Below are positions 8,730 through 15,525 of a stretch of 15,538 nt of DNA, piece after piece; position 1 is the first letter of the stretch, and the number at the start of each line of letters is the position of its first letter. This DNA comes from Acidimicrobiaceae bacterium (GTDB lineage Bacteria > Actinomycetota > Acidimicrobiia > Acidimicrobiales > Ilumatobacteraceae). The stretch spans positions 1,226 through 16,763 of the forward strand of contig DMQJ01000139.1 in NCBI GenBank assembly GCA_003455715.1, read 5' to 3'. The notes below the pieces were generated by a model. That model saw nothing but the letters and a program-made list of their open reading frames with translations. It was not told the DNA's origin and ran no database searches. A program made the position numbers and the translations under genes.

Positions 8730-9650
8730 TCATGACGCCCACTCCTGCAGCACGGCAGCGGTACGGGCCACTTCCTCGGGGTCGGCCGAGTAGACGCCGG
8801 CGTTGAAGTCGGTGACCCCGATCGACGCCAGGTGCGCCACCTGATCGCGCACTTCGGCCTCAGTGCCGCAGATGGCCAGATCGGCCGGGCCATTCACGCC
8901 CTCGCGGTTCATCATCGTCTTGTAGCTGGGCAGCGTGTCGTACACGGCGAACACCTGGGCCGCCCGCTTGCGCGAGGCATCGACATCGTCAGTGACACAC
9001 ACGGGCAGGGCGCACACCACGCGAGGCTCAGGCCGACCGGCATCCGCAGCGGCCTGGCGCAGGGTGGGGATGGTGAGCTCCGACAGGGTCTTCGGACCGA
9101 CGCACCACGTGCTCGTGCCGTCGGTCATGGCACCTGCCACCCTCAGCATCTGCGGCCCGAGCGCCGCCACCACCACCGATGGGCGCACCGAGCCCGCAAC
9201 GGTGACCGCCCCCTGCACGCGGTACTCCTCACCCTGGTGCTGCACCGGCCTGCCCTCCAGCAGCGGCATCAGCACGCTGAGGTATTCACGCAGGTGACGC
9301 ACCGGCTTGGCGTACGACAGGCCCCACATGCTCTCGACCACGATCTGGTGCGACAGGCCGATGCCCAGGCACAGTCGGCTGGTGGAGGTGCCGCCGATGG
9401 CAGCCTGGGTGGTGAGGGCCTGCTGGGCGAGCATCATCGGATGGCGCGGGTAGGTGGGCACGACGGCCGTTCCAAGCTCGATGCCGGGCACCTCCCGGCC
9501 CACAACGGCAAGCGTGGTGAGTGCATCCTGGCCAAAGATCTGCGGCGCCCAGAAGGTGGCACACCCCATGTCGGCGGCGCGGTGTGCTTCGTCGATGACC
9601 TCGCCGATGGTGCCGACGTTGATGGCATTGCTCATGGTTCCCAGTCGCAT
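8730..9650 (-). CDS. LLM-class (luciferase-like), probably F420-dependent, oxidoreductase
   Basis: The 306-residue product starts MRLGTMSNAINVG. It shows the TIM-barrel pattern of bacterial luciferase-like monooxygenases: an early AADMGCATFWAPQIFG segment, then GIELGTAVVPTYPRHPMMLAQQA, LCLGIGLSHQIVVE and LREYLSVLMPLLEGRPV. The strand pattern and the 'TxVVPTYPRHPMxxAxQA' segment resemble actinobacterial F420-dependent oxidoreductases of about 300 residues, rather than FMN luciferases. Cofactor identity is inferred, not demonstrated. The ATG at 9650 is preferred to a TTG at 9680 because TACGGT lies exactly 6 bases upstream and because the family usually begins at this Met-Arg-[IL]-Gly strand. 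The gene is followed closely by the enoyl-CoA hydratase gene. A substrate such as a steroid or acyl-CoA intermediate is possible but unproven. Confidence 0.87.
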   Translation of the reverse strand: MRLGTMSNAINVGTIGEVIDEAHRAADMGCATFWAPQIFGQDALTTLAVVGREVPGIELGTAVVPTYPRHPMMLAQQALTTQAAIGGTSTSRLCLGIGLSHQIVVESMWGLSYAKPVRHLREYLSVLMPLLEGRPVQHQGEEYRVQGAVTVAGSVRPSVVVAALGPQMLRVAGAMTDGTSTWCVGPKTLSELTIPTLRQAAADAGRPEPRVVCALPVCVTDDVDASRKRAAQVFAVYDTLPSYKTMMNREGVNGPADLAICGTEAEVRDQVAHLASIGVTDFNAGVYSADPEEVARTAAVLQEWAS

Positions 9651-9656
9651 GGACGC

Positions 9657-9662
9657 ACCGTA
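9657..9662 (-). promoter_or_regulatory. -10-like hexamer TACGGT, probable leaderless promoter of the LLM/crotonase pair
   Basis: On the minus strand TACGGT (TANNNT) ends 6 bases before the ATG at 9650, the same geometry as at 147, 4152 and 11390. A TTGACG (9680-9675) lies only 12 bases upstream, which is too close for a standard -35. Its presence argues for transcription of the LLM and crotonase genes independently of the upstream ABC-F gene. Confidence 0.45.
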
Positions 9663-9718
9663 CACCCCCGTTTGCGTCAAGAACCCAAGCGCGCCGCCCC
9701 TGGTCAGGCGCTGTCACC

Positions 9719-9730
9719 TTTTACGTAAAA
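9719..9730. promoter_or_regulatory. AT-rich 12-bp perfect palindrome TTTTACGTAAAA, candidate operator
   Basis: The palindrome lies in the 97-base gap between the ABC-F stop and the LLM start, in otherwise GC-rich DNA. It is flanked by CACC (9715-9718) and GGTG (9733-9736), which extend the inverted repeat with a two-base offset. Symmetric TTACGTAA cores are typical of dimeric helix-turn-helix repressors, including many TetR-type regulators of lipid catabolism. It is about 70-80 bases upstream of the inferred LLM transcription start. It could alternatively fold as a hairpin after the ABC-F gene, but no T-run follows. Confidence 0.45.
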
Positions 9731-9747
9731 CGGGTGAGGGGCGGGGG

Positions 9748-11364
9748 TTAGGCGAGGGAGACGAGTTCCAGCCAGTCGTCGTTGAAGTAGTCGACCTGGC
9801 CGTCGGGCATCAACAGCACCTTGGTGGGCTTCAACTCCTCCACGAACTCCGTGTCGTGGCTGACGAAGATGACGCTGCCCTTCCAGTCGCTCAGCGCATC
9901 GGCCACTGCCTGACGGCTCGGCGGGTCGAGGTTGTTGGTGGGCTCGTCGAGCAACAGCAGGTTGTTCCGACCCACCATCAGCATCGCCAGGGCCAACTTG
10001 GTCTTCTCGCCACCGCTGAGGGTGCCGCTCGCCTGATACACCTTCTCTCCGCTCAGGCCCATCATGCCGAGCAGCGCACGCAGTTGGGTCTCGGTGTAGA
10101 TGAGGCCCGGTGGCACCTCGGCGCGGATGTTGTCGAGCAGGCTGGCCTCGGTGCGCAGGTTGTCGTGCTCCTGGGCGTAGTAGCCAACCTGCACCTGATG
10201 ACCGAAGTGGAAGTCGCCCAAGTTGGCCGTCGTCTCGCCAGCGAGGATGCGCAGCAGGCTGGTCTTGCCCGCACCGTTGAGGCCCAGCACCAGCAACCGC
10301 TCACCCCGGCCGAGGTCGAACGACACGTCTTCGAAAACCGGTGGGCCGCCGTAGGCCTTGCTGAGCCGAGCGGCCGTCACCACCGTCACCCCACACGACG
10401 GAGGGTCGGGGAACCGCACTCGCAGCGTGCGGTCGCCGGGGCCCACTTCCACCCGTTGGCTTTCCAACCGGGCGATCTGCTTCTCCTTGCTGTGGGCCAT
10501 GGCCGCCTTGGTGGCCTTGGCACCGAAACGATCGACGACGGCTTGCAGACGGGCGATCTCCTTTGCCTGTTGCGCCGCGACTTTGGCGAGTCGTTCCTCG
10601 TCCTTGGCGCGAGCCGTGCGGTACTGGGTGTAGGTGCCCTTGTACTCCACCACCGACCCCAGGCTGTCTTCGTGGGGCCGGTCGAGGTGGATGACGCGGG
10701 TGATGGCCTCGTCGAGCAGGTCGAGGTCGTGGGAGATCACCAACAGCGCCCCGCGGTAGTTGCGCATGAACTGCAGCAGCCAGGTCTTGGCGTCGACATC
10801 GAGGTGGTTGGTGGGCTCGTCGAGCAACAGCAGGTCGCTGCCCGCAAAGAGGATGCGGCTGAGCTCCACCCGCCGCCGCTCGCCACCGCTGAGCACGCCG
10901 ATGGGTAACTCCATGCGGTCGGGCGGCAAGCCGAGGCCCGCCATGATGCTGCGCGCTTCGCTATCGGCGGCATACCCACCTTCCATCGCGAACTGATCCT
11001 GCGCACGGCTGTAGCGGGCGACGTTGCGCTCGCTCGGATCGGCCTCCATCGCCACGCGCAGCTTCTCGATGCGGTCGAGTTGTTCGTCGATGCCGCGGCC
11101 ACTGAGCACGTGGGTGATGGCCGGTCGAGTGTCGAGCACGCCTGCGATGCGCGGGTCTTGGGGAAGGTAGCCGAAGCCTCCCTTGCGCACGATCCGCCCG
11201 GCGGCGGGTTCGGCCGCGCCGCCCAGCACTTTGAACATGCTGGTCTTGCCTGCGCCGTTGCGCCCAACGATGCCCACCTTGTCTTTCGGCATGACGGTGA
11301 AGGAGACCCCCTCCACCAAGAGGCGACCTCCCACCTCCACCGACACGCCCTGGACCTGCAACAT
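9748..11364 (-). CDS. ABC-F family ATPase (duplicated ATP-binding cassette protein)
   Basis: This 538-residue soluble protein has two ATP-binding cassettes and no membrane segments. Cassette 1: Walker A GRNGAGKT (34-41), signature LSGGE (158-162), Walker B LLLLDEP (178-184) with catalytic Glu183, and switch His212. Cassette 2: Walker A GLNGAGKT (361-368), LSGGE (449-453), Walker B LLLLDEP (469-475) with Glu474, and His503. All catalytic residues are intact. The charged helical linker between them (about 245-315, with KAAMAHSKEKQIARLESQR) is the P-site tRNA-interacting region of ABC-F translation factors. Members either act on stalled ribosomes (EttA/Uup type) or protect ribosomes from antibiotics; the sequence does not separate these. 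GGAG (11372-11369) precedes the ATG by 4 bases, and TAGCCT lies just upstream. The gene is divergent from the DUF2752 gene with only 25 bases between the two start codons. Confidence 0.93.
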   Translation of the reverse strand: MLQVQGVSVEVGGRLLVEGVSFTVMPKDKVGIVGRNGAGKTSMFKVLGGAAEPAAGRIVRKGGFGYLPQDPRIAGVLDTRPAITHVLSGRGIDEQLDRIEKLRVAMEADPSERNVARYSRAQDQFAMEGGYAADSEARSIMAGLGLPPDRMELPIGVLSGGERRRVELSRILFAGSDLLLLDEPTNHLDVDAKTWLLQFMRNYRGALLVISHDLDLLDEAITRVIHLDRPHEDSLGSVVEYKGTYTQYRTARAKDEERLAKVAAQQAKEIARLQAVVDRFGAKATKAAMAHSKEKQIARLESQRVEVGPGDRTLRVRFPDPPSCGVTVVTAARLSKAYGGPPVFEDVSFDLGRGERLLVLGLNGAGKTSLLRILAGETTANLGDFHFGHQVQVGYYAQEHDNLRTEASLLDNIRAEVPPGLIYTETQLRALLGMMGLSGEKVYQASGTLSGGEKTKLALAMLMVGRNNLLLLDEPTNNLDPPSRQAVADALSDWKGSVIFVSHDTEFVEELKPTKVLLMPDGQVDYFNDDWLELVSLA

Positions 11365-11373
11365 AGGTACTCC

Positions 11374-11379
11374 AGGCTA
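11374..11379 (-). promoter_or_regulatory. -10-like hexamer TAGCCT of the ABC-F gene, overlapping the divergent promoter
   Basis: On the minus strand TAGCCT ends 9 bases before the ATG at 11364, so the leader would be very short. It shares bases 11378-11379 with the plus-strand TACGAT hexamer. TAGCCT is the same hexamer found before the genes at 4152 and 13389. Confidence 0.4.
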
Positions 11380-11383
11380 CGAT
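11378..11383 (+). promoter_or_regulatory. -10-like hexamer TACGAT, probable leaderless promoter of the DUF2752 gene
   Basis: TACGAT (TANNNT, with the consensus A at position 5) ends exactly 6 bases before the GTG at 11390. This decides the start of that gene against the longer open frame. It overlaps the divergent ABC-F -10 hexamer by two bases. Confidence 0.5.
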
Positions 11384-11389
11384 CAGCCC

Positions 11390-11842
11390 GTGCAGGTGAC
11401 ACTCGACGGCGCGCCCCAACCGGCTGCACGCCGGTCGTCATGGGTCGCCAAGGCCGCTCCGGTGGCGTGCGGCTGTGCACTCGCCGCAGCCGCGGTGTAC
11501 GTCGCCCTCAACGACCCGGCCGACAGCACGGCGTTCCCTGCCTGCCCGCTCTACCAGACCACAGGCATCTGGTGCGCCGCTTGCGGGCTCACCAGAGGCA
11601 CCCATCAACTACTCAACGGCAACATCGGTGCGGCGCTGGGCAGCAACCTGTTCGTGCCCGTCGTGCTCGCCGCCATCGTGGCCGGATGGTGGGGCTGGAC
11701 CCGGTCGGCGTTCGGGGGCCGAGGCATCAGCATGAAACCGCGCACGGTGCAGGTACTGGCGACGGTGGTGCCACTCGTCGCAGTGGTGTTCACGGTGCTC
11801 CGCAATCTGCCCACGGCGCCGTTCTCGTCGCTCGCGCCCTGA
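11390..11842 (+). CDS. DUF2752 family membrane protein
   Basis: The 150-residue product (GTG start) contains the DUF2752 signature CPLYQTTGIWCAACGLTR (52-69). This has Cys52 and a C-x-x-C pair at Cys62/Cys65, followed by THQLLNGNIGAAL (71-83), a short amphipathic segment that leads into a membrane helix. Hydrophobic segments lie at about 23-41, 87-104 and 119-137. The function of the family is unknown. The three conserved cysteines suggest metal or redox chemistry at the membrane, which is speculative. An in-frame extension to 11183 would run across the divergent ABC-F coding region and is rejected. The gene is convergent with the SGNH lipoprotein gene. Confidence 0.8.
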   Translation: MQVTLDGAPQPAARRSSWVAKAAPVACGCALAAAAVYVALNDPADSTAFPACPLYQTTGIWCAACGLTRGTHQLLNGNIGAALGSNLFVPVVLAAIVAGWWGWTRSAFGGRGISMKPRTVQVLATVVPLVAVVFTVLRNLPTAPFSSLAP

Positions 11843-11853
11843 AACCCTCAGCC

Positions 11854-11867
11854 GCCCATCGCTGGGC
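11854..11867. terminator. Short hairpin between convergent genes, possible bidirectional terminator
   Basis: GCCCA (11854-11858) and TGGGC (11863-11867) form a 5-bp stem with a TCGC loop. It lies within the 36 bases between the stops of the DUF2752 gene (11842) and the SGNH gene (11879, other strand). There is no T-run. It is much weaker than the hairpin at 7875-7892. Confidence 0.3.
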
Positions 11868-11878
11868 ACCATTCGACG

Positions 11879-12808
11879 TCAGGTGGACGGCGGGTCGCTG
11901 GTTCCGGAGCCCGAGTCGGGTGGGGTGGTAGGCGGCGTCGTGGGCGGCTGCGTGGCGGCTGTCGAGGTCGTGGTGCGGTTGGTGCGGCGAATGGTGGTGG
12001 TGGTCGTGGCCGGGTCGACCGACCCTGAGGAGTCGTCGTCGAACTCCGTTGGCAGGCATCGGCCGGGCTCGACCGGGGCCGGCCCCATCGCCTGCGCCAC
12101 CTCGGCTGCGAGCGCCACCCGGCCCGAGTCGGTGAGGTGAAGGTCGTCGGCCCCGGTGAGTGAACCGTCGGCCGCGGTGATGGCGCCCCAGTCGACCACC
12201 ACCACGTGAGGGTAGGTGGCCGCCAGTTCGAAGATGACCTCGTTCACCTGTACCCGCGACGGGGTGAATTCCGAGACCGTGAGCAGCACCACCGGACGCG
12301 GCGCCAACCGCTCGACCATCGTGGTCATCGCGTCGGCGAAGTCGGCTTGCACACCTCGGTAGTTGTTGCCCAGCAGGATCACCACCGCATCCCAACCGGC
12401 CGACAATCGGGCGTCGAGCACCACATCGCCGAACTCGACGAACCGAGCGGTCTCGGCATTGAGTTCCACTTGCCAGCCGAGCGGAACAAGTGCCTCACAC
12501 ATGTCGTCGCTGTACCGACGAGCCGTGCCGGCCAGCACCGAGTCGCCGATGAGCAGCACCCGGTTGCCCGACACACGTGCCCCCACGAGCGCATCGGGAG
12601 ACAGTGGCACCGTGGTGCGCGGCAGGGTGCTCGACGTTGACTCGAACCCCGCCTCGGCCGGTGGCACCGGCACGAAGGTGGGGGGCAAGCTGCCAGGGCG
12701 GAGCGGCGACGGCTGCCCGGCAGCTGACTCGCCGTCGTTCGCCGCGGCACCGCACGCTGCGATCGCGAGAATCGACGCGCTGAGGAGGGCGACCCGGCGG
12801 AACAACAT
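11879..12808 (-). CDS. SGNH-hydrolase-type lipoprotein with Thr/Pro-rich tail
   Basis: The 309-residue product has a lipoprotein signal ending in LAIAAC (Cys19). A Pro/Ser/Thr-rich spacer follows to about residue 75, and then an SGNH (GDSL) esterase domain to about 245. Block I is VLLIGDSVLAG (83-93) with nucleophile Ser89; block III is ILLGNN (143-148) with Asn147/Asn148; block V is ADDLHLT (219-225) with Asp220 and His223. The oxyanion Gly of block II is not obvious by eye (candidates lie in 110-135). The tail (about 264-308) is low-complexity Thr/Pro/Ser, probably wall-spanning or glycosylated. The domain resembles the SGNH parts of surface acyl-transfer or deacylation systems, so removal of O-acyl groups from envelope glycans is a reasonable but unproven role. 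It is convergent with the DUF2752 gene and lies 70 bases downstream of mscL on the same strand. Confidence 0.82.
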   Translation of the reverse strand: MLFRRVALLSASILAIAACGAAANDGESAAGQPSPLRPGSLPPTFVPVPPAEAGFESTSSTLPRTTVPLSPDALVGARVSGNRVLLIGDSVLAGTARRYSDDMCEALVPLGWQVELNAETARFVEFGDVVLDARLSAGWDAVVILLGNNYRGVQADFADAMTTMVERLAPRPVVLLTVSEFTPSRVQVNEVIFELAATYPHVVVVDWGAITAADGSLTGADDLHLTDSGRVALAAEVAQAMGPAPVEPGRCLPTEFDDDSSGSVDPATTTTTIRRTNRTTTSTAATQPPTTPPTTPPDSGSGTSDPPST

Positions 12809-12878
12809 CAGACGCCTATTCGAGCGAGCGCGCGAGGACGATGCAAGTCGGCCCCGCGCGACACATTCGGGTGAACGC

Positions 12879-13286
12879 TCAGCCGCGGGCCTTAAGCGCG
12901 TCGCGGATCTCGGTGAGCAGGTCGATCTCGCTCGGCCCAGCCGGGGCCTCCTCAGCGGCGGACTTCTTCAGTCGGTTGTAGGCCTTGATGACCATGAAGA
13001 GCACCAGACCGACGAGCACCAGTGAGATGAACTGTGTGAGCACGGCGCCGACCGCCAGCACCGAGTCGTCGGCCGGGTCGTCGGTTCCGCCATCGCGAAG
13101 CGTGAAACGCAGCACGTTGTCGAGGTTCGGCTTGCCGAAGATGGCGCCGATGATCGGGTTGGCAACGTTGGCGATGAAGGCGTCGATGACAGCCTTCACT
13201 GCGGCACCGAGGATGACGGCGACGGCCAGCTCGATCATGTTGCCGGTGGCGATGAAGCTCTTGAACTCCTTGAGGAAGTTCTTCAT
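12879..13286 (-). CDS. mscL: Large-conductance mechanosensitive channel MscL
   Basis: The 135-residue product is standard size for MscL, the homopentameric inner-membrane valve that opens under hypo-osmotic tension. The amphipathic N-terminus MKNFLKEFKSFIATGN leads into TM1 (about 17-42, with the family pattern N-M-[IV]-x-L-A-V-x-V-[IV]-[IL]-G-x-A-[AF]). A periplasmic loop follows (about 50-76, unusually acidic with DGGTDDPADD at 65-74). TM2 spans about 77-102, and a charged C-terminal helix ends SEIDLLTEIRDALKARG. The start at 13286 is preferred over an upstream in-frame start at 13358 because the family begins here and AAAGGA lies about 11 bases ahead. It is divergent from the membrane protein gene at 13389. 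Confidence 0.95.
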   Translation of the reverse strand: MKNFLKEFKSFIATGNMIELAVAVILGAAVKAVIDAFIANVANPIIGAIFGKPNLDNVLRFTLRDGGTDDPADDSVLAVGAVLTQFISLVLVGLVLFMVIKAYNRLKKSAAEEAPAGPSEIDLLTEIRDALKARG

Positions 13287-13374
13287 GTGGATTGGGTTCC
13301 TTTCTGTGGCGGACTCCCGTCTGACGCAGTAGTTCAGCACGAATGACGCGACAGTCATGACAATCCGCTCCGAG

Positions 13375-13380
13375 TAGCCT
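13375..13380 (+). promoter_or_regulatory. -10-like hexamer TAGCCT before the membrane protein/subtilase operon
   Basis: TAGCCT ends 8 bases before the ATG at 13389, and the gap (ttcgcccc) has no Shine-Dalgarno. The transcript would begin within about two bases of the start codon. ATGACA at 13357-13362 resembles a -35 element but is only 12 bases away. The promoter lies in the 102-base divergent region shared with mscL. Confidence 0.45.
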
Positions 13381-13388
13381 TTCGCCCC

Positions 13389-14225
13389 ATGAGCGATCCC
13401 GGGCTCGTCGACGAGCTCATCCTCGACCGCATCGACGCGCTGAAGGTGCTACGGGCCTCGACTCCGGAGGAGAAGGACGCGCTGCTCGAGCGGATCGCCG
13501 GCTCCGGCCAGGCCGAACGCGACATCGTGAAGGAACTCTCGAAGGTGCGGCCGCTGTGGCGGCCCGACCGGTTCGAGGAGGCCCATCGCATGGCAATGCG
13601 ATCGTTGGAGGTGCTCGATCGCAATGGCTCGCGGCAGGCGAAGATGCCTCGCCTCGGTCCGCTCAAGCCAGTGGCCGCATACGTCGTCGAGCAGATGACC
13701 CGCTGGATCGTGAAGGGTCACCAGAACACCCTGGTGACGCGCATCCGCAAGATCTACGAACGGCGCGAGGCCAATGCCCAGTGGGGCACTCCCGAGCACA
13801 TGATGCTTCGTCGTGCCCGCATCGATGCCGCCAGGGTGGAGCCCGGCTACAAGGGCAACCCACTCGGCATCCCCACCTTCCTGCTCGGTGGCGCCATCCT
13901 CAGCTCCATCGCCAGCAGCTTGCGAGCGTTCATCACCTGGGCCTTCCAAGACAATCTCCCAGCGGTGATCGTCTTCGCGCTCGTGCTCGGCGCCGTACTC
14001 GCCGGCTTGGCATGGGCCGCGCTCTATTCGGCGGGCGTTGCCCGGCGTCGCATTCGCCTCAGCACCGAGCAGCCGATGCGCGCGCTGTGGGAAACCATCG
14101 GAGCGTGTGGCAACCCACCCCGTGACGACAGCAACAGCTTCGCCGTGTACGCCATCGTGCTCCTGGTGCTCGCCTGGGTACTGGTGCCGCTCGCGGCGTG
14201 GATCTTGGTGAGCACGTTCACGTGA
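13389..14225 (+). CDS. Unrecognised membrane protein with soluble N-terminal half and three C-terminal helices
   Basis: I do not recognise the family. The 278-residue product has a charged, helical N-terminal region (about 1-155) with no signal peptide, presumably cytoplasmic. It includes LVDELILDRIDALKVLRAST and a basic patch TRIRKIYERREAN (117-129). Three hydrophobic segments follow at about 162-186, 191-216 and 251-276. The loop between the second and third is basic (RRRIR, 219-223), consistent with the inside. The only cysteine is Cys240. The next gene, a secreted subtilisin-like protease, overlaps it by four bases (GTGA), so the two are translationally coupled. This hints that the membrane protein may act with that protease, for example in export or regulation, but the sequence does not show it directly. 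Confidence 0.75.
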   Translation: MSDPGLVDELILDRIDALKVLRASTPEEKDALLERIAGSGQAERDIVKELSKVRPLWRPDRFEEAHRMAMRSLEVLDRNGSRQAKMPRLGPLKPVAAYVVEQMTRWIVKGHQNTLVTRIRKIYERREANAQWGTPEHMMLRRARIDAARVEPGYKGNPLGIPTFLLGGAILSSIASSLRAFITWAFQDNLPAVIVFALVLGAVLAGLAWAALYSAGVARRRIRLSTEQPMRALWETIGACGNPPRDDSNSFAVYAIVLLVLAWVLVPLAAWILVSTFT

Positions 14226-15525
14226 GCCGCTCGGCCCGCTCGGCCCGCTCCGGCCCTTGCCGCCCCGCAGCGATCGGCAGGATCGGCAGGATCGGCAGGG
14301 TCGCCACCACCGCGCTGGCCGCGATCCTCACGGTGGCACCCTTGGCGGCCGTTGCACCCCACTCCGCAGCGGCCGTGTCAGCGTCGGTCGACCGCGGCAG
14401 CGTCGCCGAGTCGCCCACCGGTCGCTACCTCGTGCGCGTCGCCAACGCGGCACGACCCGAGTCGACCGTTACTCGCGTACCCGGTGCCCGCGTGGTGCAG
14501 CGGCTCTCCGCAGTGGCGGGCGCCGCGGTGGTAGAGGCCGATCATGCCTCGGCCACGACGCTGGCCGACTCACCGGGCGTGCTCGACATCGTTCCTGATG
14601 AAGCACTGCAGCTGGGCGACACCCAGGATGGAGCCACCTGGGGGCTCGACCGTATCGACCAGCTCGCCCAACCCCTCGACGGCAGTTACACCTTTCCCAA
14701 CACCGGCACGGCGGTCGCCGTCTACGTGCTCGACTCGGGGGTGTACAACCACCCCGACTTCGGCGGTCGGGTGGCCGAGGGCACGAGCACCATCGACAAC
14801 GGCATCGGCCGGGTCGACTGCAACGGCCACGGCACCCACGTTGCTGGCACCATCGGCTCGGCCACTTACGGCGTCGCCAAGAACGTGTCGATCGTGCCCA
14901 TCCGAGTGGCGTCGTGCGACGGCGGGTTGTGGCTCATCGACGCGCTCGAAGGCGTCGACTGGGCCATTGCCCACCACACCGGCGGCCCTGCGGTGCTCAA
15001 CGCCAGCCTCGGTGGCTCTGCCAACTCATGGTGGGTGCAGTGGGTGAATGCGGCGGTGGCCGACGGCATCACCATGGTGGTCGCGGCCGGCAATCAGTAC
15101 GGGCTCAACGCGTGCAACTACAGCCCCGCCAATGTGCCCGCCGCCATCACGGTGGGCAGCACCGAGATCGACGACTGGGTGTCGTCGTTCTCCAACCTTG
15201 GCGCGTGCGTCGACCTGTTCGCGCCCGGTGGATCCATTCAGTCGCTGGCGGCCTCGGGCAGCGGTTCGGCCTCGAAGTCGGGCACCTCAATGGCAACGCC
15301 GCACGTCGCCGGCGCTGCCGCCCTCCTGCTGGCAGCCGCACCGTGGCTCACCCCTGCGCAGGTTGCCGACAACCTGGTGGCAACGGCAAGCACCGGGCAG
15401 CTGCTGGGCGCGCTCGGCGGCGCCCCCAACCGCCTGTTGCGCGTCCACCCCACCATTGCCCCACCGCCCAACGACAGCGCCACCGCGGCGACGCTGCTCA
15501 ACCCGTGGGGCGGCGCGGTCGATGC
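14222..15525 (+). CDS. Secreted subtilisin-like serine protease (S8 family), 3' partial
   Basis: This frame runs from the GTG at 14222, overlapping the upstream stop as GTGA, to the contig end without a stop. It has a long basic N-region, a hydrophobic core at about 27-45, and an Ala-rich cleavage region (about 46-54). Residues about 64-140 look like an inhibitor_I9-type propeptide (GRYLVRVAN ... VLDIVPDEALQL). The catalytic domain is intact: Asp171 in VYVLDSGV, His203 in CNGHGTHVAG, oxyanion Asn291 in VVAAGNQ, and Ser356 in SGTSMATPHVAG. The pattern is closest to the proteinase K-like branch (WGLDRIDQ at the mature N-terminus). About 80 residues follow the Ser, ending in a Pro-rich stretch (HPTIAPPPND), so further C-terminal domains probably existed. 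The last in-frame residues encoded beyond 15525 (DRKS) come from adapter sequence. This protease contrasts with the dead paralogue at 147-4103. Confidence 0.88.
14230..14252 (+). repeat. 9-bp direct repeat CTCGGCCCG, two perfect copies plus a degenerate third
   Basis: Copies lie at 14230-14238 and 14239-14247, followed by CTCCG. They encode the Ser-Ala-Arg repeats (SARSARSG) in the N-region of the protease signal peptide. Each unit is three codons, so copy number change keeps the frame. Confidence 0.75.
14273..14299 (+). repeat. 9-bp tandem repeat ATCGGCAGG, three perfect copies
   Basis: Copies lie at 14273-14281, 14282-14290 and 14291-14299. They encode Ile-Gly-Arg three times (residues 18-26) immediately before the hydrophobic core of the protease signal peptide. 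It is the second in-frame 9-bp repeat within 70 bases. Confidence 0.9.

Noticed and set aside
8717..8893. N-terminal extension of the crotonase to 8893
   Set aside because: The added residues overlap the end of the LLM gene in another frame and are Arg/Pro/Trp-rich shadow sequence. The family fold begins right after the GTG at 8716.
9454..10908. 484-codon plus-strand open frame opposite the ABC-F and LLM genes
   Set aside because: It spans the intergenic region and runs antisense to two well-supported genes. The translation is low-complexity Gln/His/Val-rich shadow sequence.
11183..11389. N-terminal extension of the DUF2752 protein to 11183
   Set aside because: It would lie antisense within the ABC-F first cassette. 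A GTG at 11390 with a -10 hexamer 6 bases upstream fits better.
13287..13358. MscL start at 13358
   Set aside because: The extra 24 residues are absent from the family, and the conserved MKNFLKEF start has its own ribosome binding site.
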